DNA of 61,613 nucleotides from contig NZ_RDQF01000047.1 in NCBI RefSeq assembly GCF_004114425.1, forward strand, positions 1 through 61,613, in the 5' to 3' direction. The translations under genes were made by a program, and so were the position numbers. This DNA is from Bradyrhizobium vignae. Lineage in GTDB: Bacteria > Pseudomonadota > Alphaproteobacteria > Rhizobiales > Xanthobacteraceae. Below are positions 10,866 through 17,684 of this stretch, piece by piece (position 1 is the stretch's first letter; each line of letters opens with the position of its first letter). Under the pieces are notes generated by a model, which had not been told where the DNA came from, did not search any database, and was given only the letters and a program-made list of their open reading frames with translations.

Positions 10866-11181
10866 ATCGGTTCCGCATGTGCGCTGCGAAACTGCGCAAG
10901 CTCGAGGCGGCGCAGGTCGTAGCTGCCATGGGCCCCCAATTGCAGCAGTACCGCGCCTGTCGGCTTCAATTGCGAGGTCGCCTCGGCGATGTGGCGAAAG
11001 CCTTCGGAGATTCCGGGCAGATAGGTGCGGAGATCGGTTTGCGCGTGCTGCAGCCCGCCGGCCTGCACGAGCTCGTCGAGGGGAAGGTCGACGTGCTGAT
11101 CACCCGCGGGGTGAGCCACCATCCGGGCTATCGCTGCGAACGGATCAATGAAGGATCGGGTCCGGGTGATTGGCTGGTTGC
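10866..11181 (-). pseudogene. Possible detached N-terminal part of the STAND-like gene, or a remnant of another gene
   Basis: The minus strand keeps one open frame here with roughly 80% GC-ending codons. It reads protein-like stretches such as LQHAQTDLRTYLPGISEGF, LKPTGAVLLQLGAHGSYD and LRRLELAQFRSAHAEP. At about 10866-10870 a one-base shift would join it to DDSYLFDAEARIKTG, the upstream extension of the ATPase. At its other end it abuts the LysR stub near 11182. The plus strand also has an open frame (10859-11236) with GC-ending codons at its right end, so the coding strand is uncertain. No family recognised. Confidence 0.3.
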
Positions 11182-11241
11182 GTGGCGCGCGGCGGCCTCG
11201 AAGGCGCGGAGCGCGTTGAGCGGGGGAAGGGCGTAGGTCAT
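11182..11241 (-). pseudogene. N-terminal stub of a GcvA-like LysR regulator
   Basis: From ATG 11241 the minus strand reads MTYALPPLNALRAFEAAARH. This is the standard first 20 residues of GcvA-type LysR regulators; compare PPLIELRAFEAAARH in the intact LysR at 30718-31626. After the final histidine the match stops abruptly and the helix-turn-helix that should follow is absent. The stub lies divergent to ridA, a usual place for a LysR gene. The rest of the gene appears to have been deleted or replaced by the neighbouring segment. Confidence 0.6.
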
Positions 11242-11436
11242 CGCAACGGCACTTTGACACCGATAGGCCGCGGGCTTGCAATAGATTTCCTTGCGCTGAA
11301 CCGCAGCAATGATGCTTTGCACAAGGGTGATGCCGCCGGATAGCCTTGACCCGCAAATCCGGAGAAACGCCATGTCGCCACTCACATCGTCAGCCACAAT
11401 CCCGCAACGGTTCACCCGCCCGCCGGCGGCTACAGC

Positions 11437-11763
11437 ATGGGCCTCGAGCTGAAGCAGCATCGCCGCCTGCTGTTCATCAGCGGCCAGGTGCCTGAAAAGT
11501 CCGACGGCACCGTGCCCGACGGCTTCGAGGCGCAATGCGAGCAGGCCTGGCGCAACGTCAGGGAGGTGCTCGCCGCGGCAGGTCTCGGCGTCGAGCACCT
11601 GGTCAAGGTCACGACGTTCCTGACGGAACGCAGTCAGCTCGTGATCAACCGCGCCATTCGCCGCGCCATGCTCGGGGAGCACCAGCCGGCACTGACCGTC
11701 GTTGTCGTCGAGACCGTCGACAGCAAATGGCTGCTGGAGATCGAAGCGATCGCCGCGGAATGA
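11437..11763 (+). CDS. RidA/YjgF family protein with disrupted start
   Basis: 108 residues from ATG 11437. RidA proteins are cytosolic imine/enamine deaminases that quench reactive 2-aminoacrylate. The family core is present: RRLLFISGQVPE, then EQAWRNVREVLAAAG, VTTFLTERS, and the end QPALTVVVVETV..KWLLEIEAIAA. The frame continues upstream with a convincing RidA N-terminus (HIVSHNPATVHPPAGGYS) but without a start codon. An ATG at 11372 with an ideal GGAGAAACGCC ribosome site lies one base out of frame. Either a base is missing near 11375-11377 or translation restarts at 11437, removing about 20 residues. Confidence 0.75.
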   Translation: MGLELKQHRRLLFISGQVPEKSDGTVPDGFEAQCEQAWRNVREVLAAAGLGVEHLVKVTTFLTERSQLVINRAIRRAMLGEHQPALTVVVVETVDSKWLLEIEAIAAE

Positions 11764-11810
11764 GGCGGCGCCGTCGATGTTGCAAATGAGCCAATCATAT
11801 CAGGTGTCCA

Positions 11811-12512
11811 ATGGCCGAGATCCATCCGTTCTACCAGACGCACCGCCAAGCCATGGAAGCCGCCATGCGCGAGCGACTAGACCTTGCCGACGCGATGCTC
11901 CGCGAGCGCGCGCAACTCTCAGATATCGACGCAATCAGGCAGGAGGTGATGGACGAATTCGAGATCGTCCTCACCCAGATTCCTTACGTCGGTGGCGCGG
12001 CAAGCCGCATGAGTGATTTCTTCATGCGCCTGACCGGCTTCATGGCCATCAGCCGGGTGCTGCGTCGCCACGACGTGCCGGTGCCCGTGATCGGCGAGAT
12101 CGAGCGGGAAACCTACAAGGCGCAGCTGCTGACGACATCCGAAGCCGAGCGTCTCGCCGCGGGGCGTCAGTTCATGTCACGGGAGAACCAGGCTTTGATG
12201 CGCGAGCAGGCGGCAAGAAGCGTTACAAGAGCTCACCAAGCGGAGTTTCCGGACGATTTCGTCTACGATTTCGTTGAGCCGCGTCCCCAGGACAGCTTCG
12301 AGTTCGGCATCGATTACAAGGCCTGCGGCTTCTGCAAGCTCGCGGCACGTCATGGCGACAAGGAGATCCTGCCGACCATCTGCGGCCTCGACTTCGTCGC
12401 CTACGCCACGCGAGGCATCCGCCTGGAACGGACCCAGACGCTGGCGGGCGGCGCCAGCCACTGCAATTTCCGGTTTTCGCGGTTGTCGCCGGATGCCGAG
12501 GCTGGGAGTTAG
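11811..12512 (+). CDS. L-2-amino-thiazoline-4-carboxylic acid hydrolase-like protein
   Basis: 233 residues from ATG 11811. The layout fits the ATC hydrolase family (PF14196): an N-terminal helical part (HRQAMEAAMRERLDLADAML), a central AEFPDDFVYDFVEP segment, and a C-terminal DYKACGFCKLAARHGDKEILPTICGLD region with its cysteines. The named enzyme opens a thiazoline ring on the way to cysteine; many relatives are uncharacterised, so the substrate is unsure. It lies 47 bp after ridA on the same strand and the two are probably co-transcribed. The pairing of an imine deaminase with a ring hydrolase suggests amino-acid-like substrates. Confidence 0.75.
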   Translation: MAEIHPFYQTHRQAMEAAMRERLDLADAMLRERAQLSDIDAIRQEVMDEFEIVLTQIPYVGGAASRMSDFFMRLTGFMAISRVLRRHDVPVPVIGEIERETYKAQLLTTSEAERLAAGRQFMSRENQALMREQAARSVTRAHQAEFPDDFVYDFVEPRPQDSFEFGIDYKACGFCKLAARHGDKEILPTICGLDFVAYATRGIRLERTQTLAGGASHCNFRFSRLSPDAEAGS

Positions 12513-12581
12513 ACCGCACCCGCTGACCCGCGATAGAGCGGAATGGCTTTAGGTCGAGCCGATTGCCACGGGCTCGGTGCA

Positions 12582-12629
12582 ACCTCTCTCGCTTGCGGGA
12601 GAGGTCGGCGCAAAGCGCTGGGTGAGGGC
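12582..12629 (+). repeat. Dispersed palindromic repeat, family A
   Basis: A hairpin ACCTCTC...GAGAGGT spans 12582-12605 and is followed by CGGCGC and CTGGGTGAGGG to 12629. The same string of blocks (GGGAGAGGTCGGCGC, then GGGTGAGGG) recurs inverted at about 26694-26741, and a related hairpin lies at 26620-26642. The rest of the 12513-12904 gap shows no gene. Confidence 0.7.
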
Positions 12630-12856
12630 TTTCTCCTCTTGGGGATTGTCCCATTTGCGCGATCGAGCCTCATTTCATCGCGCCTTAGGTAGATCCCAGA
12701 TCGCCGTTCTGCTCGCAACGACGGGGGATGCACCGGCCTTTCGAAGCCGGCTGCCGATGATGACATCATGCCCCTGTTTTGCCCGACGAGTCAAATCGAC
12801 TTCGCCAAATCGGAAGTTAACGATGCTGCCGGCAAGTCATTGATTTCGCTGGCCCC

Positions 12857-12889
12857 GGCTACTGTGCATGGGGTTGTTTTCGCAGTTTT
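12857..12889 (+). repeat. 33-bp dispersed repeat, family B, copy 1
   Basis: The 33 bases beginning GGCTACTGTGCATGGGG are the exact reverse complement of 26781-26813. This copy lies 16 bp beyond the stop of the minus-strand sugar permease gene. Confidence 0.9.
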
Positions 12890-12904
12890 TGTTTTTGCGG
12901 CCGT

Positions 12905-13933
12905 CTACTCCGCCGCTTTTTCCCTCAAGCGCTGCGCGTAGACATTGATGACCAGCGCGGCCAAAAGGATCAGGCCGCGGATCAGGATTTTCAGGAAGCT
13001 GTCGATGTTGACGTGGTCGAGGCCGTTGTTGAGGACGCCGAGCACGAACAGGCCGACGATGGTGTTGCCGATGCCGCCGCGGCCGCCGAACAGGCTGGTG
13101 CCGCCGACGACGACGGCGGCGATGGAGTCGAGCAGGTAGGTGTCGAACTCGTTCTGCTGGGCACTGCCGAAATGGGCAACGCCGAGCATGCCGCCGATAC
13201 CGGAGCACACCGCCGAGATCACCATCACCGCACCGAGGATGAGCTTGACGTTGAGGCCGGAATACTCGGCCGCCTCGCGGTTGCCGCCGACCATGTAGAC
13301 GTAGCGGCCGAAGCGCGTGTAGGTCAGCACCAGATGGCCGCCGAGCAGCATGATGGCGGCGACGATGACGATCCAGGGGATGCCGCCGATCGAGCCCGAA
13401 CCGAGCGTCGTGATCAGGCTCGGCACCTTGTAGGCGATCTGGCCGCGCACCAAGAGCGCGGAGATGCCGGCGGCGATCTGCATCATCGCCAGCGTCATGA
13501 TGAAGGAGGGGATGCCGATCACGGTCAGCCCCAGCGCATTGACGAGGCCGAGCAGGCCGCAGAGCAGGATCGACAGGATGACCGCGACCGCGCCGGGCAG
13601 CGGGATGTTGGCGATGTTGACGTAGGATTCCTGCAGCGTGAAGTAGGCGACCGCAATGCCGGTGACGTTGGCGATGCTGGCGATCGACAGGTCGATTTCG
13701 GCGCAGAGGATCACGAAGGTGAGGCCGACGGCGATGATGCCCGTGACCGACACCTGCGTCAGGATATTGCCGAGATTGTCGAGCGTCGCGAAGGAGGGGC
13801 TGGCGAAGGCGAAGAAGGCGGAGAGGAAGATCAGCGTCAGGAAAGGCGCGATGTTGCGCATCTGCGAGCGAAGGAAGGGCGCAAGGCCCCGCGCCCGACG
13901 AGCTCCCGCAAAAGCCGTCTCACTGCTCGCCAT
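12905..13933 (-). CDS. Sugar ABC transporter permease (RbsC type, BPD_transp_2)
   Basis: 342 residues. It is an inner-membrane permease of the ribose/galactose/xylose importer class with about ten hydrophobic segments. Diagnostic pieces are ATLDNLGNILTQVSVTGIIAVG near the N-terminus, ILCAEIDLSIASIANVTG (the D-L-S motif of RbsC), and GGTSLFGGRGGIGNTIVG near the C-terminus. It is the last gene of a minus-strand operon after the binding protein and the ATPase, 12 bp downstream of the ATPase stop. A family B repeat follows its stop. Confidence 0.9.
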   Translation of the reverse strand: MASSETAFAGARRARGLAPFLRSQMRNIAPFLTLIFLSAFFAFASPSFATLDNLGNILTQVSVTGIIAVGLTFVILCAEIDLSIASIANVTGIAVAYFTLQESYVNIANIPLPGAVAVILSILLCGLLGLVNALGLTVIGIPSFIMTLAMMQIAAGISALLVRGQIAYKVPSLITTLGSGSIGGIPWIVIVAAIMLLGGHLVLTYTRFGRYVYMVGGNREAAEYSGLNVKLILGAVMVISAVCSGIGGMLGVAHFGSAQQNEFDTYLLDSIAAVVVGGTSLFGGRGGIGNTIVGLFVLGVLNNGLDHVNIDSFLKILIRGLILLAALVINVYAQRLREKAAE

Positions 13934-13945
13934 TGTGCGTCTCCG

Positions 13946-15448
13946 TCACGCCGCCTCCAGCAGGCGGTCCTTGCTGACCGGCTCGTTCCTGAATTCCCGC
14001 ACCAAGGCGCCGCGCTTGAGCACGAGGATGCGGTCGGCCAGCGACAGCACCGTTTCCGGCTCGGTCGACAGCACGATGATCGCGAGCCCCCTGGCGCGGA
14101 GGTCGCGAACGATGTTGATGACGTCGTTCTTGGCGCCGACATCCATGCCGCGGGTCGGCTCGCACAGCACCAGGAGCTTTGGTGGGTAGGTGAGCCATTT
14201 CGCCAGCGCGACCTTCTGCTGGTTGCCGCCCGAGAGCATGCCGAGATCGAGGCCGACCACGGGCGGCCGGATCTGCAGCTGATCGACCTGGCGCTTGGCG
14301 ATGTCGCGCTCCTGCGCCGGCTTGAGCAGCACGGACGAGATGCGGTCGAGAATGCTGATCGAGATGTTCTTGTAGACCGGCTCCTGGTGAAACAGCATGT
14401 CGCGCCGGCTCTCCGGCACCAGCGCCACGCCGGCGCGCCGCGCCGCCGCCGTGCTGGCGAAGGTCGTTGGCGCGCCCTCGACGGCGAGCGTGCCGCTGTC
14501 CGGCCTCAGCTTGCCGAACAGGATGCGCGACAGCTCCTGCTGGCCGCACCCCATGAAGCCGTAGATGCCGAGCACCTCGCCGGCGCGAGCCTCGAACGAG
14601 ACGTCCCGAAGGCTGCGGGACAGCGATAGCTGGTCGACCCTAAGAACGACCTTGCTGTCGCTCGGCTGCGGCAGCATCAGATCGTCAGTGTAGCTATGCT
14701 CGAGCACCTCGCCGCCGCGGCCGATCATGGCCTCGATCAGCGCGCCCTTGCTGGTCGCAGCGCTCGCGGTCTCCGCCACCTTCCGCCCGTTGCGGAACAC
14801 GGTCACCGTGTCGGACACGCGCAGGATGTCCTCGATGAAATGCGAGATGAAGACGATTGCAGTGCCTTCCTCGCGCAGCCGCCGGAGCGTTGCGAAGAGC
14901 CGCTCGACCTCGGGCGGGGAGAGGGCAGAGGTCGGCTCGTCCAGGATGACGATGCGGGCGCCGGAGAACAGCACGCGGGCGATCTCGATCAGTTGCTGCA
15001 GTCCGATCGGGAGATCGCCGAGCCGCGCCATCGGGTCGACGTCGATGCCGAAGCGGGCGAGCTGCTCGCCCGCCTCGCGCGCCATCCGCCGCCACTGCAC
15101 GAGGCCGAGCGCGTTGGTCGGCTGGTTGCCGAGGAAGACGTTCTCCGCGACCGTGAGGTCGGGCGCAACGCTGAGCTCCTGATGCACCATGGCGATGCCG
15201 GCGGCGTGCGCATCCCGCGCCGAGCGGAAATGCATCTCCTGGCCGTCGACCAGGAAGCGGCCGGAGAACTCGGTGTGCACGCCGGCGATGATCTTCATCA
15301 GCGTGCTTTTTCCGGCGCCGTTCTCGCCGACGAGACCGTGGATCTCGCCGGGATAAAGCGCGAAGTCGACACCACGAAGCGCTTCGACGCCGCCGAAGCT
15401 CTTCGTGATGCCCTGGAGTTCCAGGATAGGCTGTTGTCCCGCAGTCAT
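13946..15448 (-). CDS. Sugar ABC transporter ATP-binding protein (RbsA/MglA type, two NBDs)
   Basis: 500 residues with two fused nucleotide-binding domains. The first has Walker A GENGAGKST and Walker B IVILDEPTSAL. The second has a degenerate Walker A (GFMGCGQQ) but a normal LSGGNQQKVALAKWL signature and LVLCEPTRGMDVG; this asymmetry is normal for RbsA and MglA. It is the cytoplasmic motor of the sugar importer and lies between the binding-protein gene (20 bp upstream) and the permease gene. No catabolic enzyme lies beside it, so the sugar cannot be named. Confidence 0.92.
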   Translation of the reverse strand: MTAGQQPILELQGITKSFGGVEALRGVDFALYPGEIHGLVGENGAGKSTLMKIIAGVHTEFSGRFLVDGQEMHFRSARDAHAAGIAMVHQELSVAPDLTVAENVFLGNQPTNALGLVQWRRMAREAGEQLARFGIDVDPMARLGDLPIGLQQLIEIARVLFSGARIVILDEPTSALSPPEVERLFATLRRLREEGTAIVFISHFIEDILRVSDTVTVFRNGRKVAETASAATSKGALIEAMIGRGGEVLEHSYTDDLMLPQPSDSKVVLRVDQLSLSRSLRDVSFEARAGEVLGIYGFMGCGQQELSRILFGKLRPDSGTLAVEGAPTTFASTAAARRAGVALVPESRRDMLFHQEPVYKNISISILDRISSVLLKPAQERDIAKRQVDQLQIRPPVVGLDLGMLSGGNQQKVALAKWLTYPPKLLVLCEPTRGMDVGAKNDVINIVRDLRARGLAIIVLSTEPETVLSLADRILVLKRGALVREFRNEPVSKDRLLEAA

Positions 15449-15468
15449 GAAAGTTCAGATCTGGAGAC

Positions 15469-16491
15469 TCAGATCAGGAAGTGATCCTGCATCCACTGCA
15501 TCCCGGCGGCGTTGGCCTTGGTCACGACCGGGCCGTCGGTGACGACGTTCTTCGGGATTCCCTGTCCGCTCTTCTCGCCGCCGACCACGGCCGATACGCC
15601 TGCAATGATGGCGCCGCCATGGATGCGGCAGGAGGGATTGCGGACGGTCGCGAACATGCGGCCTTCGCTCACCGCCTGGATCGCCGGCGGCATGGCGTCG
15701 ACGCCGCCGATCAGGATGTTGGTGCGACCGCGCGCCTTCATGATGTTGGCCGCCGCAAGCGCCATGTCGTCATTGTGGAAGAACGCCGCGTCGATCTGCG
15801 GATATTTCGTCAGGTACGTTTCCCACAGACGCGCCGTCTTGGAGACGTCCCAGTCGGCCGGCTGCGTGTCGAGCACCTCGATGTTCGGAAATTGCTTCAC
15901 GACGGAGTTGAAGCCCTTGGCTCTTCCTTGCGCGCCGGTATGTCCGAGCGCGCCCTGGGTCATGATGATCTTGCCCTTGCCGCCCATCGCGTTGCACAGC
16001 GCCTGCGTTACCGAGGCGCCCATGAACTCGTTGTCGGGAGCGAGGAAGGAGTGGACGTTGATCTGATCGAGCGGCGCGATCAGCGTGTCCATGTCGATCA
16101 CGGGCGTGCCGGCGTCGATCATCTTCTGAACCGGCTGGGTCAGGGTGCCGATGCCGAAGGCCTGGATCGCGACGAAGTCCCATTTCTGCGAGGCCATGTT
16201 GTCGATCGCGGCGCGCTGCTTGACCGCATCGAGCTGGCCGTCGAACCAGGTCACTTCGACGTTGAACAGCTTGCCCCAGAATTCCGCCGCCTGCTTTCCT
16301 TGCGCGCACCAGGTGGCCTGGAGGCCCGCGTTGGAGAAGGCCGCCTTCAGCGGTTTTTCGCTGCGTCCGACTTCGGCCGCAAGTGCGGGGTTTATGCCCA
16401 GGCTGCCGAAGAGGGCAGCCCCGGCGCCGGCGGTCGCGGCCGCCTGTAGAAGATCGCGCCTCGTCGTCGAGAAATCTTTCGTCCCGGACAT
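15469..16491 (-). CDS. Sugar ABC transporter substrate-binding protein with Tat-like signal
   Basis: 340 residues from ATG 16491, chosen because GGGAGCGAG stands just upstream. The N-terminus has TTRRDLLQAAATAGAG, a twin-arginine-type export signal ending near ALA. The mature part resembles Peripla_BP_4 proteins (RbsB type): KAAFSNAGLQATWC, then GTPVIDMDTLIAP, AAFFHNDDMALAAANIMKARG and ILIGGVDAMPPA. It is the first gene of the three-gene importer operon. Export by Tat would mean that the protein folds before crossing the membrane. The ligand is unknown. Confidence 0.88.
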   Translation of the reverse strand: MSGTKDFSTTRRDLLQAAATAGAGAALFGSLGINPALAAEVGRSEKPLKAAFSNAGLQATWCAQGKQAAEFWGKLFNVEVTWFDGQLDAVKQRAAIDNMASQKWDFVAIQAFGIGTLTQPVQKMIDAGTPVIDMDTLIAPLDQINVHSFLAPDNEFMGASVTQALCNAMGGKGKIIMTQGALGHTGAQGRAKGFNSVVKQFPNIEVLDTQPADWDVSKTARLWETYLTKYPQIDAAFFHNDDMALAAANIMKARGRTNILIGGVDAMPPAIQAVSEGRMFATVRNPSCRIHGGAIIAGVSAVVGGEKSGQGIPKNVVTDGPVVTKANAAGMQWMQDHFLI

Positions 16492-16764
16492 CGCTCGCTC
16501 CCATATATTTTGTCGTCGGCGCGTCATTGCTTGCGCGACCGATGTCCGAAAGTCTCTCACAAGAGTTGTTGGCACTCAATCTGCAATCAACCGCGAGACA
16601 GGCGTCGCATCAGCCGGGAGTGTCCGCTGCGCGTCAGCGCGAGGTCGAGCATCGCCCGCGCGTCGATCCCTGCGCGAGCGCAATGCCCCGCGCGCAATGC
16701 TCGACTACGATGACTGGTCGCTGTGGTCGGAAGGAGCGTTCATCTGCCACGCACGCAAAAAAAA

Positions 16765-16786
16765 GAGCGGGGCCCTGGCCCCGCTC
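16765..16786 (-). terminator. Orphan Rho-independent terminator on the minus strand
   Basis: A perfect 10-bp stem (GAGCGGGGCC / GGCCCCGCTC, loop CT) is flanked on its left by eight A residues (16757-16764). Read on the minus strand this is a strong stem followed by U8. No minus-strand gene lies upstream before 17218, so the transcript it ends is unidentified. In the plus direction only four A residues follow, so it would not work that way. Confidence 0.8.
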
Positions 16787-16960
16787 AAAAATTGTGTCGA
16801 CCCTATTATCCCCGATTCTAAGATTTGCTCTTGATTGACGGGGCGACGCTGCGTTTTGCGCGCCAGGGGCTCCTCCCGAGACTTGGACCACCAGGCCTCG
16901 ACCTCACGGTCAGCGCCTGAGCAAGAGGATGCTAGATCAACTTTTCTCACTTGTCATCAT
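16787..16960 (-). ncRNA. Candidate small RNA ending at the orphan terminator
   Basis: This is the minus-strand stretch just before the terminator at 16765-16786. It has no convincing gene; the one open frame (16950 to 16705) runs through the terminator. The 5' end is not defined by sequence alone; AT-rich DNA at 17015-17045 could hold the promoter. The whole 16492-17217 gap otherwise shows nothing I can support. Confidence 0.3.
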
Positions 16961-17217
16961 TTTCAGCAACGAATGTTCAAAATTCGAGCAGCTGACGAAA
17001 TGATCGAGCTTTTAGCCATATAACCATATGACAAATATAAGAAATTTGTGGACAGGCGGGGCAGGTCTCCCTGCCTCAAATGCCGGACCGACGGCGGTGG
17101 CACACGCCGACCACAGCTTTCGAGAAAGCTGCGCTGGGTCAAGAAGGCGGCGGAACTGACCTCGACTCGGCCCCGGCCGCAGTGTTTAGTTGCCGGTCGA
17201 GCGAACGGTTTCGGCGG

Positions 17218-17592
17218 ATGCGCGCACGGCTACAAAAATACTTGCCCTTGGTCCTGCTCGCCCTGGTGATGCAGGTGCTGGCGCCGATTGCCGCCTGCTG
17301 GGCGACGGGCGAGGCCGTGTCCGATCCGTTGTCCGCAGCCGTCATCTGCCACAGTGTAGGCGAGCAGGGCGGTCTGAATGATCAGTCGGGCACGCCGACC
17401 GCGCATGCCGGCGCTTGTGCGCTGTGCTGCCTGGCGCATGCCGGCGCCTCGCTGGATTCGCCGCCGCAGGTTGCGCTCGCCATTCCCGCCCGCGACGCTG
17501 GCCGGGTGGTGTGGCGTCCCGCTGAGGTCCCCGCCGTCGCCCTTCATGAGGGCTCGAGCGGCCAGGCCCGCGCACCGCCTCGAATTTCCTGA
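17218..17592 (+). CDS. DUF2946-type secreted protein at the head of a copper cluster
   Basis: 124 residues from ATG 17218, chosen because it begins directly with the hydrophobic signal KYLPLVLLALVMQVLAPIAA. The defining mark is CALCCLAHAG (about residues 61-70), a Cys/His group seen in DUF2946 proteins, which are often found beside copper receptor and chaperone genes. The C-terminus is proline and alanine rich. It precedes the TonB receptor by 92 bp and is probably transcribed with it. The metal role is inferred from the Cys/His motif and the neighbours. Confidence 0.75.
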   Translation: MRARLQKYLPLVLLALVMQVLAPIAACWATGEAVSDPLSAAVICHSVGEQGGLNDQSGTPTAHAGACALCCLAHAGASLDSPPQVALAIPARDAGRVVWRPAEVPAVALHEGSSGQARAPPRIS

Positions 17593-17684
17593 CGTACTGA
17601 CGAACTTTGCCCCGGTGCGCTTGTTGGCGCGCGACGGGCATCTTGCAACAGACCGGCTGGTGCGCCGGTATCAGGAATTGGCTC

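Noticed and set aside
10859..11236. A plus-strand open frame with GC-ending codons near 11042-11118
   Set aside because: Its right end is the antisense of the LysR stub, its left half has only moderate codon bias, and no family is recognisable. The minus-strand reading is steadier across the whole block, although this is not decisive.
16705..16950. A minus-strand 81-codon frame in the gap before the copper cluster
   Set aside because: It reads straight through the strong terminator at 16765-16786, so it could not be translated in full from the transcript that ends there.
17040..17217. A cobalamin or other riboswitch in front of the TonB receptor operon
   Set aside because: No B12-box-like conserved core or other known riboswitch core could be picked out, and the neighbouring genes point to copper.
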